A stretch of 64,000 bases of DNA from DASQZK01 sp963732905 (GTDB lineage Bacteria > Bacteroidota > Bacteroidia > Bacteroidales > GCA-2748055): the NCBI GenBank assembly GCA_963732905.1, contig CAVTBM010000006.1:310001-374000 (forward strand). The letters run 5' to 3'. Positions 30,490 through 39,489 of this stretch are shown piece after piece (within the stretch, counting starts at the first letter, position 1; each line of letters begins with the position of its first letter). Made by a program: the position numbers and the translations under genes. The notes below the pieces were generated by a model. That model did no database searches. It worked only from the letters and a program-made list of their open reading frames with translations, and was not told the DNA's origin.

Positions 30490-31708
30490 TTGATATCAAT
30501 TTTACCGGGCTGACGATCCGTGATCTGATTCGGGTAAATGATTGCGTATTCAAGTTTCTCAAATTTACCATTTTCTGCAATGAAGCGGAAATCTGATTCA
30601 AAAAGTGAAGCCATGCGGCAATACAGGCGAATGTGGTTCCTCCGCGCGGGAATTTCCCGGGCGAATTGATGCTGCATCACAAAGGAAAACAGATCCTGAT
30701 TTTTACCTATAAATATCCTCTTCAAGGAATAAAGATTGATAATATCCTCTATTTCATCTTTGTTGCTTAAGGCTGCTTGATAAATCCCCTGCGACATTTT
30801 GTGCCAGGAATTTCCTGTTCTTCAATTTTTCCCGGATCTTTAAGACCAGCAACTGTTTTTCCTCATCAAATATTAAATCCTAAAGAGAAAGTCGCGTCCG
30901 GAAACCTTCTGTTTTTTTCAGGGAAGGTCCGGAAGATGTTCCACGACAGTATAAAAATTCGTTTGCTCTTTAAGATAATGCTTATCACGCATCATTTTCA
31001 GACGCAATACCTTTTCGACAACCTGTACTCTCTTTCAATATGATTTAGATACTGAATAATTTGCTGCTGTATTTCAATCAGATTATGAATGCTATCATTC
31101 AGCGTTTTCCTCAACTGATGGATGATCAACAACAGTTCAGCATCTGCTGAGGATTTAAAGAACAGATCATCCTGCAATACCCTCTCAACCGTTTTCACAA
31201 CCCCTTCGAGTGAATCTCTCTGATTCCTGATATTGGTAAGTTTCTCCTTTTTGATCTCAAAATTGGTTTCGGTTTTATAGGTCTCATCTGTGTTACTGCG
31301 TAAGGTTCTCACATTTTGCTGTGTAGTTTGCCTTATCCGACGTAAATGTTTCTTAATGTTTGTAAGGTACTTTTCTTTTTTTACAACCTGACTCTCCTTT
31401 AAATAATAGGACTGGTTCTTCTTAATTTGATCAAGGTTTTCCTGGATAAGGCTAATCACAGTCTCATCAACCTCTAAAAATTCCTCAAAAAATTCCTGCA
31501 ATCTCGAATCGAGGCTGATCAAAGACTGGTTTCGAAAAAGCAGGTCAAAAGCAGCCAGTCTTTCCAGCTTCTCGGTATCGAGATCTACCAATGGTAAAAT
31601 CAGTTCTTCCTGGATTTGTGTCATCCTCTTATCGAACAAGGCTGAAAATAGTTGCCGGTGCCGATAAAGTTCTCCTATAAGATTTTCTAGCTTCTCAAAT
31701 TTAGCCAT
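30486..31708 (-). pseudogene. jetA: JetA-like (MukF/kleisin-type) subunit of a Wadjet system, frameshifted
   Basis: The frame 30998-31708 gives 236 residues starting MAKFEKLENLIGELYRHRQL, with LAAFDLLFRNQSLISLDSRL and long helices as expected of the MukF-like kleisin. The protein then continues in other frames (LRLKMMRDKHYLKEQTNFYT, FDEEKQLLVLKIREKLKNRK) and ends in 30486-30797 (NHIRLYCRMASLFESDFRFI, YAIIYPNQITDRQPG). At least two or three frameshifts lie between 30790 and 31020. It is the first gene of the operon; upstream 320 bp are free of genes. Confidence 0.75.
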
Positions 31709-32028
31709 TTGCGCTTAATTCTAGTAATACAAGGTTTAAAATTACTTACATCATTGATTTATATTATTGCCAACACAGAATCCATTTCGGTTATAACATT
31801 GTAAAAATAAAAATATTTTATATGTTATCTTGATTTATGTCCTAAGGTCTATAAATAACTTTAGATGAGTTAGAACATCTGTCACGTAAGGACTTGCGAA
31901 AAGTGAATAAAAGGAAATATATGCTTATTTACCTGCTTTTGGTTCATGGTTTAATCTATTAAAGAGATTTCAAGCAAGTGTATCAAACAGAGCAACTATC
32001 ATTGAATCCCTTTTTCAATTTAGTCTTA
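31709..32028. other. Intergenic region upstream of the Wadjet operon
   Basis: AT-rich, no gene. It should contain the jetA promoter (minus strand); I see no convincing TAnnTTTG at a fitting distance. Confidence 0.35.
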
Positions 32029-32632
32029 TTATTCTTCAAGGTTGATGCTATCCATTTTGTCATTTACCCTCATTGAGTTATAGAATAGTAACCCTTCATA
32101 GCCCCTTATCCTTTCAAAACCAAAGGATTTGTAATAATCTTCTAATTTTTTAAAAGCGATCTTTTTATTCGAGTGAAATGTTTTAATTCAAGTTGTTTTT
32201 CCCAATAACTCTGTTCCTGTTTTTGCGGTTCGAACTGCAATGAAAATGCCTGGATAACAAAAAGGGTACCATTGGCATTAAAATGGAAAACAATATCTTT
32301 GATTATTTTTCCGTCTAATTAAATCCACGGTAACTGGGTAATAATTCAATTCTTTCAAGCAAACAAATTTTACTTCCCAAAATATCATAATTGAAATGTT
32401 TTCTAATATCTTCTTTTATATCCTGTTCTTCAAAATTAAATATTTCGGATCCATGCCTAAATGTATATTCATATGAATCAAATATTTCATATAGGTCATA
32501 TCCATCATTTATAGCATTTTCAACGTAAATAATCTTAAACACAACCTTGCCCGCCAAAAATTTTTTCTGATTTATTCCACTATTAGCGAAAATTTTGATA
32601 TCAAAATTCCTAACATAACGGTAACCTTCCAT
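32029..32632 (-). pseudogene. GNAT-like acetyltransferase, frameshifted
   Basis: The frame 32315-32632 ends with CLLERIELLPSYRGFN, where the Q/R-x-x-G acetyl-CoA loop of GNAT proteins would follow. Other frames continue DGKIIKDIVFHFNANGTLFV, then LEDYYKSFGFERIRGYEGLL and a stop at 32029-32031. The final block (YYxSxGFxRI...) is the usual C-terminal strand and helix of GNAT enzymes. Two frameshifts break it. The open frame also extends upstream of 32632 without a clear start. Family call is moderate; substrate unknown. Confidence 0.55.
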
Positions 32633-32811
32633 AGGTCCGGTGCCTGAAGTGAATTTATAATCGAAGTTGAAAAAGAAGTCTCGAATTCCGGATTCATAAC
32701 AACAGATTATTGATTAAGCTACAATCCTTTATTGATAACATATCCGCCAAAATTCAACACGCTATATTAATTGCAATGGTATTTAATACGAGATATAGTA
32801 TTTATGATAAA

Positions 32812-33675
32812 TTACACATCTCCACAAAATCCCCCTCCGACAATATCCTGAAAGTGGGAATTTGTCCCCATCAATTCCTCTGCTTTCCGGTGCTTCGAAC
32901 TTTTGGTATAACCGGCAAGCTTCGAAGCATCCTGTGTGCCGACCACCAGGATCGTCGTATTCCTGGTTACCGAACTCCCGACATTGCAACCCAGATCGGC
33001 TGCAATTTTTGCCGCTTCTGATCTGGACAAAAACAATGCACCGGTAAAAACCATCGTCTCCCCGAAGAGCGGCCCCTCAGGATTTCCGTCTAACTTGATG
33101 GAGGTTGATGATCCCCCACCGGCAGCCGAGGCAAAGATTGGCCTTTTGATGTGGTGAAACCAGTCATCTATAGTCAAGCCTGTTGCTTCACATGCGCGGC
33201 TTACCACCATTCCCGCTGCAAAGGCATCTTCAAGGGCATCATGATGTCCAAACCGGATATCGAGAAATTCCGCGATGTTGGCCAGTCCATAACCACGATG
33301 AGCAAATTCCGTCCATGTACGCCTTACGATCTTCGCCGAGTCAAGCCACAGTGGCTCTAACACTTCAAGTTGGCTTTCCTCGCAAGCCCTGCTTATTGCC
33401 ACACGGTCGAAAGGCATGTGATGGGAATTGTGATGCGACCGGTCAGCTTTTCTTTCAAAATACCATGCAGTCGTCCGAATGTTGGTGCGTCCACAACATC
33501 ATATTCTGTAATGCCGTGAATTGAAATATTCATCGGATCAAAATACGACTCGGGATTCACGAGTGTACTCGATTTTGTCAACAACTTCCCCCTCGCGGAA
33601 CTCTGCGATCCCGATCTGGCAAATACTCGAGTAATCAGCATTAGCCGTCTCAACATCCAAAGCCAAAAAATTCAT
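32812..33675 (-). pseudogene. DEDDh 3'-5' exonuclease with C-terminal BRCT domain, two frameshifts
   Basis: From the ATG at 33673-33675 the minus strand reads MNFLALDVETANADYSSICQ (exonuclease motif I, DxE), then shifts frame to NPESYFDPMNISIHGITEYD, and again to SHMPFDRVAISRACEESQLE, with RFGHHDALEDA (motif III, HDAxxD). The C-terminal 90 residues (GPLFGETMVFTGALFLSRSE, TRNTTILVVGTQDASKLAGY) form a BRCT domain as in DNA ligase A. The exonuclease-BRCT order is known from Pol III epsilon-like proteins. Frameshifts lie near 33570 and 33420. It continues the run of broken genes. Confidence 0.85.
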
Positions 33676-33800
33676 AACGACTGTTTTAATAAATTCATCA
33701 TCACCTCATCCCCCGTTTTCTCAACCCTTCTCCGCACATACGCCACCAACGTCCCCTCCGAAAATCACCCGCAATTGATCAGCACTTCCTCCCTTTCCCG

Positions 33801-34181
33801 TTAATCTTCTTCTCCCGCATAACCAGCAGCGGATCTTGCCGGCCGCATCTTCAACGCCTCAACCATCGCATCGGCAATGACGACAAAATCGGTCGACAGG
33901 TCGATTTCAGCGTTCTCAACCCATCCGCCCAGGTTGCCCACAATCTGACAGACGGGCGGCTCCCCGAGTTCTACTCCGGGGAGCAAACCAAACGTTGCAG
34001 TCGTAAACGGGATTGTAGGTCTCACCATGCAGGAACGCACCGGCAAAATCAGCCAGCGCTTTTTCATCGAGGTGCACATCTTCACGGACTTTTTTTCTCG
34101 TTTTTCTCCCCCGGCACTCTGGCAGCAGGGACGGTCTTCGCTCTCAAAATCGGCGGGCTGAAATAAAGAAAGGTTTTCCAT
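33801..34181 (-). pseudogene. Possible BRCT-domain fragment, unknown
   Basis: A 126-codon frame whose C-terminal half (VGNLGGWVENAEIDLSTDFV, VIADAMVEALKMR) resembles a BRCT fold (GG...l...TdyvV). The N-terminal half reads poorly and may be shifted in frame. It lies just upstream of the exonuclease-BRCT gene on the same strand. Low confidence. Confidence 0.35.
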
Positions 34182-34261
34182 GCGTCGAGGTTAATGTAAA
34201 TTCGAATTTAGTAAAAAAGTTCGAAACATGGATTGGGGAGGGAGATTTTCGGAGAGTCGGG

Positions 34262-34326
34262 AAGAATTGAATAAGTGAGTGAGTTATGGGGTTATGAAGT
34301 TATGAGGTTATGAAGTTATGAAGGTG
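34262..34326 (+). repeat. Low-complexity GTTATGAA-type direct repeats
   Basis: AAGTGAGTGAGTTATGGGG is followed by repeated GTTATGAA(G/GG) octamers; a similar AAGTGAGTTATGAAGTTATG string occurs at about 36935. No gene in the 34182-34419 interval. Confidence 0.6.
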
Positions 34327-34419
34327 TGGATTGCTTAAGATCGAAACTGCATAACTGGGATAATTTCGACTACGGTAGTTCAGTTACAATGCACCCCCGC
34401 CAGGTATTCATTGATCTCC

Positions 34420-34596
34420 TTATATCTCAACCTGAAAATACGTGCGTAAAAATTTGAGTGTCTGACAGACGGCATCCTGATCATTTCTGAGTTTTTCCAG
34501 CTTCATGTATTCAATATAATATTCCATGTTAAGTGGCTCTCTTTTTAAAAGTTCCATGATCAGTGGATAGGCCTTTTCGAATTTCGAGGCTGACAT
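34420..34596 (-). CDS. Small hypothetical protein
   Basis: A 58-residue helical frame (SASKFEKAYPLIMELLKREP, YIEYMKLEKLRNDQDAV) from the ATG at 34594-34596 to the stop at 34420-34422. It looks like a TPR-type helical pair and may be the broken end of the gene upstream (34673-34996). Unrecognised. Confidence 0.35.
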   Translation of the reverse strand: MSASKFEKAYPLIMELLKREPLNMEYYIEYMKLEKLRNDQDAVCQTLKFLRTYFQVEI

Positions 34597-34672
34597 AAAC
34601 CGCTTGAATTTACGTAGTAATATATTTGTGCCTTTATAACTTTATGGAATAATTACCCGATCGCCTGCTTAC

Positions 34673-34996
34673 TCAGTCTTCGAAAAGCTCCGTAAAGAAA
34701 CCCGGTATTCCACCATCAAAAGCTTTGAAAAAATTTTCCGCATTTCCGGTAACCGGCACATCGGGCGTAAAACAGGGTGTATCCCTGTCCGCGATAATTG
34801 AGTTCTCCCGGGTTATAATGAAATCACGACTATCATAATACTTATTTATATCGTGATGAAACGTATGGATCAATTTTATGGTTTCCTTGTATATTTCAAG
34901 GTAGCATGACCTTTTAGTCTGGTGCATCCTGACGGAAATGAATTCTTGCCTGATGCGTCTCCCGTATTTTTCCTTTAAAAAGGGAAGCATCTGCAC
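34673..34996 (-). CDS. Hypothetical helical protein, possibly truncated
   Basis: A 107-residue frame (MLPFLKEKYGRRIRQEFISV, IYKETIKLIHTFHHDINKYY) ending GFFTELFED. The frame is open upstream to about 35075 (ERITNQKITRIEKGINEL) without an ATG, so the real start may be lost. I do not recognise it. Coding character looks real, but it may be part of a decayed gene with 34420-34596. Confidence 0.4.
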   Translation of the reverse strand: MQMLPFLKEKYGRRIRQEFISVRMHQTKRSCYLEIYKETIKLIHTFHHDINKYYDSRDFIITRENSIIADRDTPCFTPDVPVTGNAENFFKAFDGGIPGFFTELFED

Positions 34997-35258
34997 GGCC
35001 TGGTACCGCTGATCCCTGAGTTCATTTATTCCTTTCTCAATCCTCGTGATTTTTTGGTTTGTAATCCTCTCACAGATTTAAGAGGAGGGGTTGTGAACGA
35101 AACAATAAAGGAACAAACCCGCCGGGAACTCTCCTCCCGTTCCACCGTAGTGACTTGACCGGCCGGGTTATTCCATTCGTGGCTGCCGGTGCCATAGTCG
35201 GACACGATGTCATGGAGCCGGCATTTAACATCCCTTCGCGAAATGCACGAAGAGTGGC

Positions 35259-36710
35259 TTAGTATTTCTCCAGCTGGTTCTCCACAGGCACCACTGTCTT
35301 TTCATGCTCTTCCAGTATCTTCCTGAACTCCGCAATGATCTCCGGATGCTCCGCGGCGATATTGAATTTTTCCGAAGGATCGACGCTGACATTATAGAGC
35401 AACGGCGGATCCTGCACGGTGGGCGTGCTTTCGATTTTCACTTCCGGATCGGTATAGAGATGGGAGGTCCTGCTCCCGTATTCAAGCTGGGTGATGAAAT
35501 GAACTTTGTAATCGCCCTTGCGGATGGCATACACTTTCTGGCCGCGGTAGTAAAAAACTGTGTTGCGCGGATCCTTCCCGGTGCCCAGCAGGACAGGTGA
35601 GATATCGTAACCGTCGTAAATGCGGTCATCGGGCAGTTTGATATCCGAGAGACTGCAGAAGGTGGGCAGCAGGTCCATGGTCGTTCCGGGATCCATCACC
35701 ACTTGCGGCTTGATGGTTCCGGGCCACCAGAAAATGGCCGGTTCACGCATGCCGCCTTCGAAGGTGCCGCCTTTCGCTCCCTGCAGCAGGCCGGCAGAGC
35801 CTCCGTGCGTTTTGAAGATCTGCCACGGACCGTTATCCGATGTGAAGACAACCAGGGTGTTTTCTGCCAGTCCTTCTTCTTTCAGGGCGTTCAGTATCTG
35901 TCCTACCGACCAGTCGATTTCCTCTACCACGTCACCATAGATGCCCGCAACCGATACATCCTTGAATTTCGCCGACCGGAACAACGGGATATGGGGCGAT
36001 GAATAGGCCAGGTAAATAAGGAACGGCTTACCTTTAGCACTCCGGATCTTATTAATAGCGTATTCGGAATACCGCCGGTTGAGGGTCCGCTGGTCGGCAG
36101 GCCGTTCAACAACTGAATCATTAAGCATCAACGGCACATTGTAAGCCTGCCACCGCTCTTCCTTAGCCAATGTAAAATAGTTCGTCGTATCGATCTTGTC
36201 CATATCATTGGAATACGGGATACCGTAATAGCTGTCGAAACCGTTGTCGGTGGGCAGATACGGGTGAAAATCTCCCAGGTGCCATTTCCCTATCGCTGTT
36301 GTTTGATAACCCTTTCCCTTGAGCAGTTCGGCGATGGTGATCTCACTCTGGGGCAATCCACCTTTTGAATCGGGGAAAAGAACCCTTCGTTTGTCACTAC
36401 ACATGCCCGAACGGATGGGCAGCCTGCCGGTGATTAATCCTGCACGTGACGGGGTGCATACCGGGGCAGCCACATAAAAAGCGGTCCACTTCTGACCTTC
36501 AAAAGCCATCCGGTCCAGGTTTGGTGTTTTGATCCCGGGATTACCATAGACACCGAGATCACCGTATCCCAGGTCGTCGGCAAACAGGATGATATAATTC
36601 GGAGGACCGTCCTTTTTTGCCGCGTCAGATTTTTGGGTACACTGTTGAGCCGGCAGTCCGGCAGTCAATATGCCTGTTATGGCAAACAGCCTGGTATAAA
36701 TGCTTATCAT
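35259..36710 (-). CDS. Arylsulfatase (S1 family, FGly-type), secreted
   Basis: The 483-residue product has an N-terminal signal peptide (LFAITGILTAGLPAQQC). ILFADDLGYGDLGVYGNPGI (about 41-60) provides the metal Asp pair, and VCTPSRAGLITGR (Cys 85) is the S1 sulfatase signature in which Cys becomes formylglycine. AIGKWHLGDF and FTSDNGPW give further active-site residues. It probably removes sulfate from a sulfated glycan and needs an anaerobic sulfatase-maturating enzyme, not present in this window. Full length and intact, in contrast to the neighbours on its right. Stands alone on the minus strand. Confidence 0.93.
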   Translation of the reverse strand: MISIYTRLFAITGILTAGLPAQQCTQKSDAAKKDGPPNYIILFADDLGYGDLGVYGNPGIKTPNLDRMAFEGQKWTAFYVAAPVCTPSRAGLITGRLPIRSGMCSDKRRVLFPDSKGGLPQSEITIAELLKGKGYQTTAIGKWHLGDFHPYLPTDNGFDSYYGIPYSNDMDKIDTTNYFTLAKEERWQAYNVPLMLNDSVVERPADQRTLNRRYSEYAINKIRSAKGKPFLIYLAYSSPHIPLFRSAKFKDVSVAGIYGDVVEEIDWSVGQILNALKEEGLAENTLVVFTSDNGPWQIFKTHGGSAGLLQGAKGGTFEGGMREPAIFWWPGTIKPQVVMDPGTTMDLLPTFCSLSDIKLPDDRIYDGYDISPVLLGTGKDPRNTVFYYRGQKVYAIRKGDYKVHFITQLEYGSRTSHLYTDPEVKIESTPTVQDPPLLYNVSVDPSEKFNIAAEHPEIIAEFRKILEEHEKTVVPVENQLEKY

Positions 36711-37172
36711 TTTGATTTATTTTATGTCCGTTCGGTTTGATTTATCAATGATTGATTATCTCGTGATTATTTGAAAACAAGAAAGAACGGAACAGCCAGT
36801 CAGTACCGTTCGCGGGCATTTATCCCTGCAATGGCCTTACAAAAGTCAGGATATGGGTAAATGTACAAATTTTCCGGAGAAGCGACTTTGATCCTTAGAA
36901 TAAATTCCCGGAGATGGGGGAAGGGAGTAAGTGAGGAAGTAAGTGAGTTATGAAGTTATGGAGTGCGTAAATACCGACAGCTGACAGCAAAATAAGCTCT
37001 GTGTTAAACCTCTTAATCGGCCCCGATTTTTATTATCTGGGTCCACAGAGCCGAATCCCGATATCATCATCGGGAGCAAGACGTAACACAAAAAAAAGAT
37101 CAGTGTGGTAGTGTAAAGAATTTTGTGTAAAGCTGGTGGCTGCGTCAAGGTTTAAAAAATCCGGAGCCATAA
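36711..37172. other. Intergenic region with a small hairpin
   Basis: No gene supported. A hairpin (37056-37075) and the GTTATGAA-type low-complexity string near 36935 are the only features. Confidence 0.4.
37056..37075 (+). repeat. 7-bp stem hairpin TCCCGAT-6-ATCGGGA
   Basis: TCCCGAT (37056-37062) and ATCGGGA (37069-37075) pair perfectly around a 6-nt loop. No T-run follows, so it does not look like a terminator; possibly a REP-type element. Confidence 0.4.
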
Positions 37173-37523
37173 AAAGCTCAAAGATTTATCATTGACAGCT
37201 TTCAAAATAGCAGGAAAGGATGGATGATTGATGATATTGTACCGGGAGACAGTGGGGAAGGAATTGAAACGTTTGTCTCAAATTCTTTCCGGTCTGTTGT
37301 ATACCCGAATCCGTCGGATGATCAGGTTGAAATTGATTTTTCAAATCCGGGACATCCGGAACGTGTTATTGAAATATATAATCTGCCGGGAAGACGGGTA
37401 TACAAATCAACCGTTGACAATGGAATTATAAAATTAACCAAAAATGACGCCGGAGGAGAAGGATCATATATTTACAAAATAGAACAAGGACAACACTCGT
37501 TTGGTAAGTTCATATTCAAATAG
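37173..37523 (+). pseudogene. C-terminal relic of a T9SS-secreted protein
   Basis: The frame is open from 37173 without a proper start and reads GWMIDDIVPGDSGEGIETFV, then the sorting domain VVYPNPSDDQVEIDFSN...KIEQGQHSFGKFIFK. GWMIDDI is the common end of an extracellular beta-sandwich domain before a type A sorting domain. The upstream catalytic part is missing, so this is the 3' stump of a deleted gene. Confidence 0.75.
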
Positions 37524-37779
37524 CCGGGGGATTTAGTGAGCGACAGAAGCCACCGGAATATTGACTATTTTGAAGTTTAATATTTTTTATTTCATTGAAA
37601 ATCACCAATGAATTAGTTCCGGAAACGCTAACGATAAATGATCTTTTTAGTTCGAACGAACAAAATAGTTATGGCACTTGTTTAAATGCGTCTGACAGGA
37701 CAAAAATGGTTCTAGATGCCATGTTAGAAATTAGGTGTATTTGAAAAGTCGAATGAAGTGCAAATTAAAACTAAATGTC

Positions 37780-38052
37780 ATGCCTAAGTATGTAATAGAA
37801 AGAGAAATCCCGGGAGTAGGAAAATTTACAGCTGAACAATTGAAAGCAATTTCACAAACTTCTTGCGGGGTAATAGAAAAAATGGGCCCTCAGATTCAGT
37901 GGGTTCATAGCTATGTCACAAATGACAAAATCTATTGCGTTTACAATGCACCAAACGAAGAAATGATTCGTGAACATGCAAAACAAGGTGGATTTCCTGC
38001 AAATTCAGTCAGTAGGGTTTCAGCAATCATAGATCCTGTAACTGCTGAATAA
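37780..38052 (+). CDS. DUF4242 family protein (nickel-binding SCO4226-like)
   Basis: A 90-residue protein (MPKYVIEREIPGVGKFTAEQ, WVHSYVTNDKIYCVYNAPNE, FPANSVSRVSAIIDP). This matches the DUF4242 ferredoxin-like alpha/beta fold, of which SCO4226 binds nickel. I chose the internal ATG at 37780, since the family starts MPKYV/MPRYV. Function in Bacteroidota unknown. Intact and free-standing. Confidence 0.85.
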   Translation: MPKYVIEREIPGVGKFTAEQLKAISQTSCGVIEKMGPQIQWVHSYVTNDKIYCVYNAPNEEMIREHAKQGGFPANSVSRVSAIIDPVTAE

Positions 38053-38421
38053 TTGTTAGTTAAAAAATCATTGGAATCCGGTGAACCCAAATGGTGTTGC
38101 AATTTCAATTGTACCCGGCTAATACTTCACCATCCGAGTAACCTTATCCCAATAGGTAAACCCTTTTTTGACAGGGGCCTCAAGTAAAACATACCCAGAT
38201 TATATTCTCCGCATATTGCTTCCTGGTGCCTGATCCTGATAATATTATAACGTGTGTAATCAAACAGACACCTTTCTTACCGGTTTACTGAACCCAAACT
38301 TTAACATTTGCGCCCGGGACCGAAATCACCTTTTATTAAGTGGACTTCGATATCGGCAGTATGGCTATTGTTCAGAGGTTGCTGCAAAACTTCATTTGAA
38401 GATTCAATTTAAGATTTTTCC
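38053..38421. other. Intergenic region with possible coding relic
   Basis: No intact gene. On the minus strand near 38120-38200 a short stretch reads SGYVLLEAPVKKGFTYWDKV before a stop, which looks like the end of a lost gene, but I cannot identify it. Confidence 0.35.
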
Positions 38422-38637
38422 GTGAATCACCCGGTGATCCTGCCAATAAATTCCGGGGTTAAGTATCCGGATGAATTCCCTGATGAAGTGTGTAATCCTT
38501 CCAAAGATCATGTTATCGTCTTTCCAAATCCTGCCAGCGACAGGATCACCATCAGGTTTCCGGAAGATTTCGATGCAGAATTTGACAGTTCAATAACATT
38601 ACCGTTGGCATATGCAATCGGTACTCATTGCCGGTAA
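38422..38637 (+). pseudogene. T9SS sorting-domain fragment
   Basis: The frame contains DHVIVFPNPASDRITIRFPE, the first half of a type A sorting domain, and then ends abruptly. Both the upstream protein and the end of the domain are missing. It overlaps the 3' end of the convergent DUF4249 gene, so a rearrangement joined them. Confidence 0.65.
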
Positions 38638-39480
38638 AATACTGAATCGATACATTGCCCGTATCCTGCAAAAATGCCATAGCCATTATTGATATTCGAA
38701 AAAACGGAAACGGGCTCAACAAATAATGAAAAATCAATAGCAAAACTTTGGTCAGCATAAGACTTGGCATATAAATAATATTCTTCGCTTATGGTACAAA
38801 GATTTATATAGGCCATTAAATTATTAAAAGACGCCGGATCGGTACCGCCAATTTTCTGCGCAAAATAGATGTCTCTCTCAATGGTGTCACCTTCCATTAA
38901 TTCATCGGAAAAAAACAATTTGCCCGTATACGGTACGATAATACCCTGACCCTGGCCATAGTCCCGTACCTTGCCATAGGTTTTAACAGAATCTGCAATA
39001 GTACTATCCATATCATATTCGTAACGAGTGCCCTCCCATACCATGTATAACAAATAATAATTGGCGGTATTTTCAATATCCTTAAATTTTAACCTTATGT
39101 GCCTGACCAGCTTACCTGAAATTTTATCCACATATGATGAAGTATCTACTGAAAAATGCTTTACATTCACAGGTATTCGCGAAACATCTGTTGTAGCCGT
39201 TGACAGACCCGGGACCTCCACTTTCAGTTTATAAGGTATGCTTATTCCGGGAATGACCTTATCAGAAACATAGTCGCCTCCGCTAAGCGATCTTGAAGTG
39301 TGTTAAGGAAAATATCATTATCGTAGAGTAATACACAGGCATTTTGGATGAAATCAACAGTATCTCCATCTGTAGATGGCTGGTCTGAAGAAATATTTAC
39401 ATGAAGGTATTCTTCGTTATTGAAAAAGCGATCATCATGATTTTTTTCTCTTTCTGCGATAATTTAATATCAATTTCTTT
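38625..39480 (-). pseudogene. DUF4249 lipoprotein partner of the TonB receptor, frameshifted
   Basis: The main frame (38625-39221) contains IENTANYYLLYMVWEGTRYE, ISEEYYLYAKSYADQSFA and the family hallmark FVEPVSVFSNINNGYGIFAG. The N-terminal part lies in other frames (TCEKEIDIKLSQ with lipobox-like Cys; NHDDRFFNNEEYLHVNISSD; GGDYVSDKVIPGISIPYKLK). Frameshifts near 39290 and 39440 and a stop before the lipobox break it. DUF4249 proteins are outer-membrane lipoproteins encoded just after a TonB receptor in Bacteroidota and may serve as its surface subunit. Confidence 0.82.
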
Positions 39481-39489
39481 TTCGCATGT

